DNA from: Acanthaster planci
Taxonomy: Eukaryota > Echinodermata > Asteroidea > Valvatida > Acanthasteridae
Length of the DNA stretch: 64,000 bases
Assembly: GCF_001949145.1 (NCBI RefSeq)
Contig: NW_019091362.1
Span: 7,393,987 to 7,457,986 of the forward strand
Reading direction: 5' to 3'
A program made the translations under genes and the position numbers. Shown here piece after piece: positions 49,101-62,500 of the stretch; positions within the stretch are counted from its first letter, which is position 1; each line of letters opens with the position of its first letter. The notes under the pieces are model-generated. The model saw nothing but the letters and a program-made list of their open reading frames with translations, was not told the origin of the DNA and searched no databases.

Positions 49101-52100
49101 AAAGGGTTAATTTGCTTACGCTAGTTACCGACCTCATTATTCTAGGTAATTGCACGTAAACAAAAAAGGCTTTTGAAAAATGGACAGTGGAAATAATAAG
49201 TAGATCAATGAGCTTTATTTCTACTTTCATTTTTTTGCAAACCTTCTTTTTGTTTGTGACATACGATTAATAATGATATAGGGAAGCGTGACAAAATTCC
49301 ACTTGCTCGTGGAACTGTGCAAAACCAATTAATGTTGTGTTCATTTCACATTTTTAATTGGAAACTTAATGTTCCCAGCATGAACTCCCTAATCGACTGA
49401 AACACAAAACAGTACCGGTAGGTAGTCTGCGACTTACACTTGCTGACCTAGTCCGTAATGTGCTTGTGTTAAAGCACCAACATTGAATTTCACCACCTGA
49501 AACCTTGATAACAGACAGTATATATAAGCTTCGTTAGGCTTAACGGTACAGCTGTTCCGTGAATGTAAAAAAACATTTTGTGTCCACCTAAATTTAGTAC
49601 TGTGCTGCATACATGCGTCCTCGGGCCGATGTATGAATCAGTATTGAATATCAGGTTGAAATTGTAAAAAAAAAAAAAAGACAGAGATGTCTGCACTCGT
49701 CAGGTTGCCGTGTCCCTAGGGTCAAGCGAATCGCTCTGCCAAGCTAATGCACCGGCATATCAGGGTTTTGGGGGGCAAATTTGCAAGCAGGCAGCGATCC
49801 CATGAGTTCGGCTTTTCAACAGTGTCACCGGGTAGGCGATATCCAGTTTCAAATTACGATCAATGTGATGAATTCATTCTTTCCAGAAAAATCATCATTT
49901 GCCAGTGTCCGGTTACACGGCAGTTTCTGGATGACTGTTTAAACTACACAATAGAAAATTTTGCCAATCATAATGAAATTACGTCGATAATGAATTAGCA
50001 TTATTATCATTAGCAATGCCAAAGACTCTTTGTATTCAGCAGGGGAAACTTAGCATATTCCATAATGATTCAATAGTTTGATTATCAGAGACATCTGAGG
50101 ATGTTTGGAGCAAAGGTTTCAGCTCTCTTATCTGGCCAAGAATTGAATGCAATTGGTACTACGATTCCGACCCTAGTAATGTATAAATATTCTTCGCCAT
50201 ATTTTAAATTGATTTTCAACTTAAATGCATTTTGATGTTTATTTCATTTGTTAAAAACCTTATAACTTGCCTGTGCGATTATGTTTTCATAGATACACAT
50301 TTTTCCCACCTTTCTACCCTTCTTAAATACCCAGCACTAATTGGCATCGCTTTTGCGTAACCTTACAGAACACATTTTAAACGTTTGAAATGTCACATTT
50401 TTGACAAATGAGGGCGCTACCTCTGTGATATGTTTTAGGAAGACACTCTCCATTTGCGCACTTTTCTGTTTCAGTAGTGAAACAAACATTGTCACTGTTT
50501 TCACAAGAGACAATCGGCCAAAAATTGTGACTTTTCCCGAACTTCTGCTTGTGTTTGGCAAAAACAACCAAGCTATCTGATGCCTACAACTTTGGGCAAT
50601 CATTTTGACCAAAGCTATTGACATCAGTCGAATGACGATGATTTCCATGGGGCAAAGCTTAAAACCGCATTGTTCGCTTTCACGAAGAGATAACATTGAC
50701 TTCCACAGATATTACATTGAGCAATGAAGGGCCAAACTCATTCTTATGTTTTCGCGAAGAAACAAAGTTGACTCTGGAACGATACACAAAATGCAACAGT
50801 TATGCACCTTGGCAAAAGCCACATGTGCTACAGATACCGTAGGCCCCCTATTTATGGTCTTTGAGTTTCACTAAAGAACAAAGTTGAAGCGACTGAATTT
50901 TCCTTATTTATACTGAAATTAAGAATTGGACCGTAGCATGTTTAACATCTCATGATAGGTTAAGATATGTGTTTGCACAAAGTACTGAATAAATTCAGTT
51001 CTTGAGGTTAATCTCTACAAATCCTCTGTTTTCAAAAAATGATCACTTCAAATGTAGTTTTTTCGAAAGTTAAATTTTACATTGCATGCAGAGTTTTCAG
51101 GGTGAAAACGCTGACGAATTTGTTCATTGAAATATACTCCCTGGCCTTCTGTTGCGTATATGTGACACCACAGTTTTTACTCATAACTTCGCAAACTCAC
51201 ATAAAATATGAAATTAAAAGCATAGAAATAAAGAAGGGAACCAACATGCCCGGAAATTTCAAACTGAAACATTTAAACTAAATTAACTGGGTTACAAGGG
51301 TTCATTCTAGAGAAATGCGTTTATAAAAATTACACCGTATGTAGTCTTTCAATTGAAACATAAATATACTTCATTTGAACAATCTTAGTAGCAATGTTTT
51401 TCATTCAAATGGAGATGATCTAAACGTTATTGTAATTTCGCCTATGAGACAACTGCTCACTGGACTCTCGGACCTGTCAGAATATTGATTGCAAATGACG
51501 TACAGCTATCACTCAAAATGGAAACAAGAGGTAGACATCAGGAAAATGTGGTATTATAGTGTGAATTAACTTCCCAATATCTGTTGTATACGTCATTTCA
51601 ACACGGACACTTGTACAGGAAAATAGCCGACTCGGAATGGCGCCATTTGGCATAACGAACAAAGTTCCCTTTCCCAAGTGAAGTGCTTTAAATACACATT
51701 CTTATCTGAGTCCACAGACACCGATTCATGCCGTGCTTTTCTCGTCTTATTTCATCGACGGTTTCATTCCGAAGTCTAGGGAACGCAACTGATCCGGAAC
51801 GCGTTCCACGACGGCTGGTTAAGAATGATTAATCAGAAAAACTGTGTAAAAAAAAATCAAAACTTCGCATGCTCTTTGCGAACACGACTGAAAATCGAGT
51901 TCTGCCGAGCAATAAAGCAAAGGGTGAAAAAACGTGCCTACAGTGCCTCTGTCTTAGCTTGAGAAATTCTGATAGCATGGCTGCTGTTTATTGCTTTGTG
52001 ATGTTGTTGTATCACAAACTGGTACCAGCACAAAATAATTTTCGTTACATAATAAGCACCTGTTTGATTGCTGTCCTTCAAGACATATACATGAAACAGC

Positions 52101-52945
52101 CGCTTCTTTTGGCTTTCTGACGTCAACTCATTTATTGTTTGCTGAGCATAACCTTGAGAACGATATAGCTACATGGGACGAGGATTACTGTGTCAAAAAT
52201 GGCGGAAATACATGCATGTAGCGGTAACTTGTAGTAGAGTCATAAACTTTTCCCCACTGGAATTATACACGCTCATGAGCTCAATGTAATTCAGTCATTT
52301 TAAGTCAAGGTATACCACAAACCGGTATCCGTGCAGATAAGAGACAAACACCATTCTCTCTCTCTCCACGTTTTAGATAATGCCTCATGGTTCACATGCT
52401 TTCAATTCTCTGTCGTATAGTAGGCAAATGTATGGTGGTAGCATTTTACCGATTCACATTAATGGGCTAAGACCAAGACAGTTTGATGAACGGTAATTCA
52501 AGCAAAGCTCGTCTTCCTCTCTGAAGCTCATATTGCATGCCTAGTGTATTAAATAATCCATGGTTAAGAACATGTTATTGCACATTTTTATTGGCCCTAA
52601 GCCATTAAAAAATACACTCATGAAGCAGTACCTAGGCACGGCAAAATGCGAACTGTAATACAGTTTTTATCAGCACATGTATTTTTGATTTCAGCATTGA
52701 CAGAAAATGGTTATCTCAAATACCATCGGCCAATCTTAACCAAGGGAGGAGGGATAATCTGAAGAAATTTAGTGAATCCCTGCTTACATCAAATGGCTAT
52801 GCCTCTTTGCAAAATATCTATGCCTCAAAAGGTCATCAGCAAAATTCGATGAATTTTATCTTAGTTTTAAGAGACAGTAGATAGGTTTTTTTGTGTCTAT
52901 TTGGGAAAAGAGTTTGGCTTCGGAAGTAACCCGGCCGTTAAACTC

Positions 52946-52971
52946 ATGGTGCACCCTTATGGTGCACCCTT
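52946..52971. repeat. Perfect 13-bp tandem duplication
   Basis: ATGGTGCACCCTT occurs twice back to back. Each copy contains the palindrome GGTGCACC. It could be a duplicated protein-binding site or replication slippage. Confidence 0.85.
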
Positions 52972-54275
52972 TTTATACCGAGCTCTACGTACAGGCGTGT
53001 TCTTGAGTTCATTACCACCCTTAAAGGGCGTTTGGATGGGCTAATTGCGTCAGGATGCACGACGTAATTTCTTGAGACTACATCTCTATCTCATTGAATA
53101 GCATGTGTTTCAACAATGAAACGGCTTAACTCTCCGTGCACGGAAAACGCACGCACTGAGTGAACGGGCACCGGTTCAAGCAGCAGGCTGGCCACAATGG
53201 TTTGCACCATTTTTGAAAAGGATTAACGACAAGCAGTCCATCTTCAGAATCACAGTCACCAAGTTTGGGCGGAGTTGGGATGGTTTATGAGTCATGAAAT
53301 GTGGAACCAGTAAATGCACTATCGGGTGTTAGTCACTGGTGTGAATCGATGCTTGGTGTTGCTCAGTGTAAGACTAATCTCCGCAGGATGAGGCACTGAA
53401 CGGATGTCGATAGGAGTTTTCCATTGACAGGAGAGAAGAGTAGATAGAATCAATGAATTATTGCCCACAGTCTGAGCCATGAAGAGGCTAGGCAGATTAC
53501 AACGGCGACAACATTGACGCTGTTGGTGGACAGGAGGGCTCAACTAGTCGCCAAGAGGGGCATCTTATTACTGAGCTATTGCCTTATGCATTTCGAGACA
53601 GCGTAGCGACAAAATATCGTCGTCATTAGGAGCAGGCTTAGGCGATAAAACATCGAAGATTTTTTGAGTAGTATCGCGTGTAACGTGACTATCCCTTCAA
53701 GATAATTCATCAGCGTTGGTGTCTCTGTCTTTGTGGTAGGTGGGCGTTCCGCATGCACCGTATTCGCATGCTCCCTGCAGGAAGGCGGGAGGGGATCCTG
53801 CGCTGCTTTACCAAGCCCCCATGCTATGCCAGACACAGTAATGGGAGTCTGCTAGCAATCCATTTTCTTCTCTAATTACCTCGAAACTGACACACTCAGG
53901 AATAGACCGGACTTTACACCGCGAGGGTATCTGGCACTGAGATAGCCATCACCAATCTAGATGAAGAAAGAGTACAGTATCCTTTTACTTGCCCGTCACG
54001 ACGCCTTGTTGAAGTAATGTGTGCTGAGGAGTGTGTACGTATTGAACTGCACAGACATGCTCTGGCCCTGATGAACATATGTACTTTGTTGTTGCATTTG
54101 CTATAAAAGGTTCTGTAGATGAGAATACTGTATCTCCCTCAAAAACAGTACTTTTGTATGAAGAGGCATTTTGTAACCAGTTGAAAAATTAGTCAACAAT
54201 AAATCTATCAAGTTCAGCTTTTATTTGGTATTATTTGCTCTTAGATTTTGAGTATTTTATTGCAATTTTATGAAC

Positions 54276-54311
54276 GTTTTCTCCTGTGAGATAAGTCTCA
54301 CTGGAGAAAAC
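54276..54311. repeat. 16-bp stem hairpin with one mismatch
   Basis: GTTTTCTCCTGTGAGA (54276-54291) pairs with TCTCACTGGAGAAAAC (54296-54311) at 15 of 16 positions around the 4-base loop TAAG. A fold this tight is unlikely by chance in 64 kb. It is too short for a typical microRNA precursor; it could be the remains of a foldback element or a structured RNA element. Confidence 0.75.
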
Positions 54312-57300
54312 ATCTTTAGAGAAGGTTACCAGCTGCCACCAAGAACTAGGCCTATAGAGAGTCTCCTTCAGGTAGGGTCTAATTTTCTTACATGGCGTTC
54401 AAAGTGATCCTTCATCAGTAACTAAAATATAAAAAACATTTTTACACCCTATCCGTGAAGTTAAAAAATGCAACACCCTTTTTTATTGGCTGGACCACAT
54501 TAGGAAGAAAAAGAAGAAAGCAGGCACTTGCTTCGCTTATGTCAAAAGGTATAACGCGCTTCTGTGTGATGTGCATGGAGCTACAAGCACAAGGGTGCAG
54601 AGACGCAGAATGTAACAGTTACTGAATTTAAGAACAACATCAGAGCTACTAAAAGGTAATTAATGAAAAATTGGGACCCTCAAATTGATCATTAATGCAA
54701 GAGTAATGTAGAGTAAAGCAACCGTGACTGTGGTACCAAGAAAATCAGATTTATTATCTCTCTGATGTCTTCAGAGGCTACTTTTGTAATTTAACCCTAA
54801 AAGACCTGCCCCCTCGACTTTATCATAGATATCGCCGCAAAGCGTTTTTTCACGCGCCAAGCCTTCAGGAGTTTTTAGCAGCATCTTGCTGCTAAAAATT
54901 TTGACGCCATTTTTTTTTAATTGTAGATAAGGTTTTCGCACAGCGCGAATGCTCCCAAACCAGTTCAATCAAAAATATATTTATATATATATATTTTTTC
55001 ATGGACTTGCTCGATGCAAGCGGGCCAACACGCACGAAGCCATGACCTTCAGATGACCGCAGCAACAAAACATTTGACTCCAAATGAAAGTCTTTGCATG
55101 CATGCCAAATTATTAAAAAAAAATCTGGAATGGGACAGCTGAGTTCTCCTGGCGCTGTTGGACGCTCCAAAAATCCCAGCTCTTGTATGATTAATCTGGA
55201 CAGGACGAAAAGTCTATTTTTCAACGGAAAAACGCAATCCTGGTACACACGTCTGCATGGTGCCGCGGCTATGTACGGAAGCTATTCATGCTGCATACAG
55301 CAACAACGCCAACGAGTCTGGAGTATGTTCATCGTTTTCACCGTTTCTATAGGAAAAACAAATTGGTTTGAAAAGAAAACCCACCTTGGACAAATACACA
55401 GGTCTGCGATGCTTGTGGCGCATTATTACACATTATTTACATAAACTCCTGCTCCTTTCTTTCCTTTTTTTTTCTTCTGTTGAAGTCTCATCTACAAACG
55501 CAATACCGGTCCCATGTGAGATATCAAGATTTCTATACACTAATTTACACGGTCCTGCTGTTATTCAGGTATAGTAGGCTAATACCTTTTGTGGACAATT
55601 TTTTTTAAAACATTAATTAAAAATGGATTGTTTGGTAAAGAATTAATCCCACGACTGCGATGCTTCTTTGTCGTGTGTAATGCATCAAATGCCATACAAA
55701 CCAATACAGGGGTCCGTACACGACTCCAGGCATATTACATTATTCTCATGAACGAGCCGTGCGATAGGGAGAGTTGCAGTCATTTCCCATTCGTTCTCAT
55801 CAGACGGCAATAATGTTGCGATTAAATGTTTTTCTTATGGTCGTGAGACGTTCCTGAAATTATCTGGCAAGCGCAGACGGAGACAGTTTTCTGCCGGGGC
55901 TTGGCCTGCTCCCCCCCCCCAAACCGTCGTTTATCATCACATCTTGATGAACAGAGTGGGAAGCTCTATCACTTAGCATCAGGCCTGAAACGACGCTAAG
56001 GCATCTCCCCACAAAGTGCTGACATTTCAAAGGCGAACACCGTCAAGTCAAAACAGCAATTTCAGGTGAAACTGCCAAGCTAACGCATATCGTCTCGAGG
56101 CTCGCAGGGCCTAAGCACGCATATGCATGAGGCCAACACTTTTTACTGATGGCTCAGATCGCAGTACAGGCAAGTCTGCGTCGAATCGTCGGTGGTTGAA
56201 CAGGGTTTCATGCTGGGACAAAAAAACCAAGGTCGAATGCATGCGTGGGTGTTCAACCTACTTCAAGATGGCCACTGCCAAAAAAAAATACTCCCAATTT
56301 CACAATCACACCTATGGCATGTACGCCGCAGACAGATATAGAGAATAAATTGCAGCGACAGAAGAAAAATCATTCCTGTAACGTAAAGCACAAATGAACC
56401 CCCAATGCCTCGTTGCAAAACAGGAATTTGTGAATTGGTGTATATAAGCACTGGAGATCACTTTAATACTGAGCCTCGCGCGGTTGTTTGTGTGATTCTC
56501 CATTTTTGTGGGTTATCGCTGTGGTGGATCGGACCTTACACGCTAATGAGATTGGGTGAAGCAGCTGGAATGAACTAAACGTGACTAAACCTTTATCCCC
56601 TGAATTCTGTGATGAAGTTTACAGTCTTTTTACTGTGACAGTACCGACACTGTTGACTTTTTTGTCTGAACCGATGGGGTCTCCTTTCAACTGTATAAGA
56701 AAATTCAACTTTCTGTACTTCATGTGTGTGAATCGCTATTAACGGGTAAACGGTGCGATGTCTCATTATATTATGTTATGCGATATTATGCAGACAGTTG
56801 TTCTTCGCTTTTTCAAACCAATGCAACGAATCAATTAGATGCAACAGCTAGCTCAACCTCACTGGCGTTGCTATGGCTTAACTCAACGGATGTGAACCGC
56901 TTAACAAACGATAAACGAAGCTTCAGTTATTAAACAAGTTGGAGTATACAAACATAACCCATTCAGTTAGAAAATGAACTTATAAAGACAACTCTTTCAT
57001 TGTCAGTCAACATTAGAAGCCCGAAATAAAAGCCAAAACTTACAGAAAAGGAAAATGCAACAAAACACATAGGGGGACATAATTAATTTTTATGTATAAG
57101 CTGGTGTACTTCAATTGTCATTTAATTTTAAGAGTGTTATTAGACTGCAGTGGGTTACATTCAGTCGTATGAACAAGAACTAATTAGAATATGTGAATTG
57201 ATGTACCGGTAATGTTTCACAAATCTCGTTCAAGCAGCCCTTCCCCTCTATTAAACCTGAGCAAATATTATTAGAATTGCATTGAAAAGATTCCAACAGA

Positions 57301-57813
57301 ATGGATGTTCGATTAAAACAAATTCTCATCTAGAGAAACCAGGGAATGACTCAACTGTCGTGCTGCGTTATTAGCTATGGCAAGCAGAGGCCATATTTGC
57401 AGTATTCATTTCGGGTAAAGGGCCCTTTTGCAGTGTGCAGAGAGGATTAGTATTCGAGTGCTATGAGTAAACAAAACCAAGTATACACACGCTAAGCACT
57501 CGGTCAATTTAGTGATGAATCCATTAAAATTCATGCATAATTCACCCGTGGGCATTCACTGTAAAGTGCAGCTTCATGTTCAGTATGAGTTGTTTTCTTG
57601 ACGAGTTGAATTTTAATCACGAGAAAGACATTTTTATTTAAATGCAAGAGTGCTACAGATTCGCAGTATCTAGTGTGTTACGTAACAACTATTGTCATGT
57701 CATTTACAATATTGCTTGATTGTAACCTTCCACTGGCATTGCTCTTCAAAGCTGCAACCAATGTTTACTACTGTCTGTCAATGTGGGCCTTACTTTCTTA
57801 AAGCCAAAATAAC
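54312..57813. other. Stretch without a recognised gene
   Basis: AT-rich. It includes a short TA-rich tract at about 54967-55000 and a C-run at about 55910-55920. Frames such as plus 55094-55444 (116 codons) have no recognisable motif. Confidence 0.45.
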
Positions 57814-57940
57814 GGGGGGTTTGTTTATTTATTTATTTGGTTGGTTGGTTGTTTGTTTGTTTGTTGTTTTTGTTTTTTGTTTTTGCTGTTTTGTGCTGTG
57901 TTCCATTTGGTTCCGTTCCGTTCTGTTCTGTTTGGGGATT
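57814..57940. repeat. Simple repeats: TTTA/TTGG/GTTT then GTTCC/GTTCT
   Basis: Consecutive short tetranucleotide runs (TTTA, TTGG, GTTT), then T-rich GTTTT units and a few GTTCC/GTTCT pentamers. The units are the same type as in the microsatellite at 18430. Confidence 0.9.
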
Positions 57941-59148
57941 TTTGGCCCTGATACTTATGTTTATTGAAAAGAATCTTCGTCTTATCTGAGCATGTTCCGA
58001 GGGGAATGAACTGTCCTTTTCACTCTAACAGCTTTTCCAATTCAGAAATATGACTCTGTCTCTAAAAGTCACAAAACTTAAGACTTTCCCCGGAGGACCA
58101 GAAGTTTGCTCCTGTTTCACTGAGCTCCCCCGAGTGGATGAAAACTTACCTATTTAATTTGATGTATAACGAGGAAGTGTAGAAAAATGACAGGAAGTGA
58201 TAAGAAATATGCGTGACGCGTGTCACCTAGAGGTGTCAAGTTATCAGCATTCAACGCTCGGTACGTGTCGAAAACAAGCGGCAATGTGTTGCACTGCGCA
58301 TCCATGCATTAGGCTCTTGTCTTTTTCTGATCGACGGTGGCCGAGGTTCAACATTCTTGCAGGTGCAAAGAAAAATGTTTGTTTCTTTTAATGAGGAAGT
58401 CATAATAGGCGCAGTCAAATCCAATCAGTAAAGCAAACGGTCAGTGATGCATGGGGGTAAGCCGGTGTAATGGACAAAATCCCTGGAGAATCACACTCCA
58501 TCTATCTGTCTATTCCGAAGTCAACTGAAGCAAAGACGGCTCCTCCAAGCATGACGCAAATACACGAAGGAAATCCCGCTGACGAGTGAAGAGAAATGGC
58601 AATGTTGGAACGGGTATCGTTGCGGCTACTTCCCAAGTCACTCAACACCATGCTTAATATTTCAATTCCAAAGTTCGGTGGTAGGTGTATTGGTGTAGTT
58701 TGGTCGTATTTAGCACTTCCTATTTGCTAAAACATTTCTTAAATAATTCTGTTACCGTAGTTATATAGATATATGTATATATATACTGACTTGATCCGAC
58801 ATCGAGTAGGGTCTACCTTGTACCTCCACATTTCTAAGGCCGTCAATTGTTTTGCTATTAGTGTCTCTGGCTCATAAAGATTGTGTAGATGGCAAACCCA
58901 TTTTAGACGTCAAACTAATCAACAATCAAAAATCAAGGGACAAAGGGGCCAACAAAAGTGGCTGTCGATCCCTGTCCCATCTGGGACCCAATGGAAATCC
59001 ATGCTCTATGAAGGCACAAGCCTCACCAGTTTCGCTGATGCAGCCCTATCTGGAACGCTCTGCTCATTATAGGTCTGTTGGTTTGTTTGTTTGTTTTTTT
59101 ACGACGGTTAAATATTAGGCTTTGTTTTCTGTTAACAAGGTTAGGAAC
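57941..59148. other. Stretch without a recognised gene
   Basis: Only short open frames without known motifs. A TA-rich run lies at about 58763-58786 and a TTTG run at about 59079-59100, just before the SINE. Confidence 0.45.
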
Positions 59149-59517
59149 TGGGGAGTTGGGTTGGCGAAGTAGTTCTTTTCTGGCCTTTCACCTCTGCGGC
59201 CCAGGTTCAATTCTTGGCTCGGTCTACATGTGGATTCNAGTCCCTACCTGATTCCGTGGGTTGTACCCAGAAATTTCCTTTCTAGGTTTTCCTCGCACCT
59301 CTAAACTGTAACTACTTCTTATTGTCGCCTCTCTACATGTAAGTGAAATCGAGTCGTTTGTTGGCCGCCCAAGGTGCCTTCGTATGCCATTGGCTCGACC
59401 ACGCTTAATGCCTTCATTGTACAGCGCAGTTGAACATGTCTGTGTGAAATTTGCACTTTAATGAATGAATATAGCGCTTTACCAATGAATAAACTATGGT
59501 TATTATTACATTATAGG
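59149..59517 (+). repeat. tRNA-derived SINE, near full length
   Basis: The head carries a Pol III A box TGGCGAAGTAG (59162-59172) and a B box GGTTCAATTCT (59204-59214), 31 bases apart. A conserved-looking body follows, with words such as CTACATGT, CGCACCTCTAAA, CTACATGTAAGTG, GGCCGCCCAAGGTGCCTT and GCCATTGGCT. The 3' end is TATAGCGCTTTACCAATGAA then TTATTATTACATTAT, the kind of tail shared with partner LINEs (CR1/L2-like in many animals). One N at 59238. No clear target duplication was found. The boundaries are good to about 10 bp. Confidence 0.85.
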
Positions 59518-62500
59518 AGCTGCAAAATGGACAAGAGACGCGTTATAAGCGCAATGGTAAATTATGGAATTTCTCATGGCGAATGTACCATCGTACTATA
59601 TCTCAATCTGTGTTACAGATATAATTGTCATGACAGCTACAGCGCCGACTATCGTTGCTTGTAATAAACAACCTGTGAGTCACTGCACTTCCAGCTGGGG
59701 AGTACGTCAGCTGCACACTGTCCAAATCAGCATGCTATGAGCTCTCGCAGAACCTCGGCCATCTGGTGAAGCCCGCCGAGACCTTTTCCCCTTATATCGA
59801 GACAAGGGCATTGAAGACGTTGCTGTCACGCCGCTAAGGTCGTGCAACCGACACGTTGCAATTGTTTGATTTGCGTCTTTGATAAACAGGAACACGCGTC
59901 GAAATTTGAGTCAGATGTCGGGACGAACTAAGAGGAATCTGCAAGAAATAACAACAAGCTGCTCACAAGCCTGTCACCTTGTTAATTTTACCATGGATAT
60001 CCCCAATCAAATGCAAACTGTTTCCTCAATGAGGCCACTTCATTAGAATATACTGCAGTGATGGGAACCATTTCTGGAGAAGAGAAACTCATTAGTTGAT
60101 CAGAACCAATGACGCTCGACTCCGGGTGTACGAACGAGATTCCAGACACGAACCCATTATTATACACATACAAGATGAATTGGAACATCCAACTGTAGCC
60201 CATTGATGAAAAGGAAAGTTCGTTGAAGGTGAAATGGCTTTCTGGACCGTCATGGGTCTGGAAAAGTCTGGTCATGGTACGCTCTGCACTTGCTCTTTGA
60301 TCTTTGCTTATTAAGCTTCTCAGTAAAACTTTGGTGGAGATAAGCTTTAAGGGGGAGGAATGTAAATATGTGATTGTATAATTTATTTTGTTTATGGCAG
60401 TTTTTGTAATTTCACGGGATGTGCTTTTTGTTATCTACCTATATCTCGGTAATCTAGTGGGCTGTATTCGAGGTTATGAGCCTGGCTGTCAGAAGATGCA
60501 TCACAGAATTGAATCTGAGATGATCATGGTCGAGCGGCAGTGTTTCTAAGACTTTGTGAAGACCACCCTCATTTCGCTGGTATCCAGGCGGACATTACGT
60601 CTTTAATTCGCCTCCAAACGAATATGCAGACTTTATCTTGGGGGCAAGGTTGACTGTTACCATTTGGATCCCGGTTAGGAGGAAAACCCAGTAGTCCCAA
60701 CTCTTATTAAAAAATCCTCCCTCCCTTCCTCCCTCCCCGGATCACATCTTTTTAGCTTCTTCTTAGCCAAGGGTGACAGGCCACTCGTGCTTAAGTCAAC
60801 ACCAACCGGCCTCCTCTCGCACCTCTCGCCGCCCACTTAGAAAGCAATTTAATTAGAATTCTACCTCATCCCCAAACCCAGACTCGGGCAAAATTTGTCT
60901 GTGGAAAATGATATCTAATCTGAAGGAGACGACCGGAATGATGCTAATATGATTGAGGCTGTCTCATTTACGCGCGGCCAAGACTAACAGTGTGTGTTCC
61001 GGTAACCCACAGGGTTTTTCGGCGGCGACCAAAGGCCGGCACGGCACTCCTCTTTTTGCAACAGAATCCAGTGTTTACTTGCCTTCTTGGCCTCAAGCTG
61101 CGCGTGTCACATTACGTCATTTTATGATGGAAAAGTTCTTCCATAATATTTGCAAACTTTGGAGAAAAAAGTTACAAAACGTATAGTGGTGTTCATTTAC
61201 TTAAATGTTATCAGCGAGGGAAGGACATGGTTGTTTGTAACCAATACAAACTGCAAAATTAATTATGTCAGATTTAAATAAACTTCTGTACGTGGTATTA
61301 CAGGCATGACACATAGGTGTGCATTCTAGTACAACTGATTTGTAACAAAAACCGCCAGTAAAGACTAAAAAACGTCTCACCTTTTCTTATCCAGGAAAGA
61401 GCTGGCAATAGTGATAAGCAGAGAACGCGTTTCCGTTGAGGCCTGTCCCGCACCGCACGCGTATCGTTCTTTACCGCGAAGAACTTTGGCAGAAAGATCC
61501 ACGGTTCTCACGAGTACCTTTCCAACATTTACCCCGGGATATCAAAGCGAACTAACCGGGGACATTGATCCTGCCAAGAAAAATTCAACTGTAAAGCGTC
61601 AAATTCACTCGGAGAAGAATTTTGAATAGGCACAAGCAGCACTCTTGGAGTAATGGACTATTTTCGCTTAGCGATGCCCTAGTCCCTGGGGATGAACGTA
61701 CTTTCGCGGAAACGGTAAACTAATTTCCAAACATTGAATGCTCAGCAGCCAACCGGGTCGTGTGCAGGCACGACCCTTTTTTTGAGTTGTTTGCCTCAAG
61801 CCCACTTATCCCTTCAAGAAAAACAACCAGTTCACCTGCGAGACTACAGCCAGTTTCAGATGATTTCCAATGAGTGGTTTGGACTAGTTTGAGTTTCATT
61901 CCACACTCTCCTTTCCACGTACACCTTCTCACGTCACTTAGCCTGCAGCTGTTTCTCCTGAAACTTGTGCCAACGTTTAATTTACCCACAAAAAGCAATT
62001 ATTCTTTATATTCCTGATGCTCGGGGATGTGATTAGAAATTTCCAAGTAGACTGAATACGTGCACTCCACTCGCACATTCACTGATACTAAACCAAATTA
62101 AAGACCCAATGCCATGAAGGTGCTCAAAAGTAAACACTGCTCTGCAGACGTTTGTTCTAAGGAGCTTGACTTATGAAACTGGCTCACATTACCGGCCTAT
62201 CCTATAATATCAATGGGCATGATTGAATGCATAGTATTATGTACATAAATGGGAACACAGATTTCTCCTCATTCAAGCGTTTCCTTTAGAATATACATTT
62301 ACTGAAGAGGTGCTTACTTCAAACAGCTAGGGCACAGCCCCAAATTTACGTAACGCCACGATTAACCACGAGGACCCCTGCTAACTAGAGAAATCTTGTC
62401 ACTGTCAGATTGAGGTGAAAAGGAATACAATAAATGATGAGTATTTCCCTGCTTTTTGTTGGCTTATTGAGTTTATAAGTAACCGAATATGGAACACACA

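Larger units (their letters stand above)
38988..54275. other. Long stretch without a recognised gene
   Basis: About 15 kb of AT-rich DNA. Open frames reach about 119 codons (minus 50337-50696) without known domains. Structures seen are two adjacent hairpins at 40084-40176, a short CAG run near 46788-46800 and a 13-bp tandem duplication at 52946-52971. No RNA gene or transposon could be recognised. Confidence 0.45.

Noticed and set aside
50776-50790. TGGAACGATACA, a word found in U6 snRNA
   Set aside because: The similarity ends after about 12 bases and no other part of U6 is present.
54791-54800. TTAACCCTAA as a possible left end of another piggyBac-like element
   Set aside because: No matching GGG-TTAA end was found within a reasonable distance downstream.
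61755-61783. GC-rich hairpin followed by seven T, like a bacterial terminator
   Set aside because: The genome is eukaryotic and no gene or Pol III promoter was seen upstream; an 8-bp stem is close to chance in this length.
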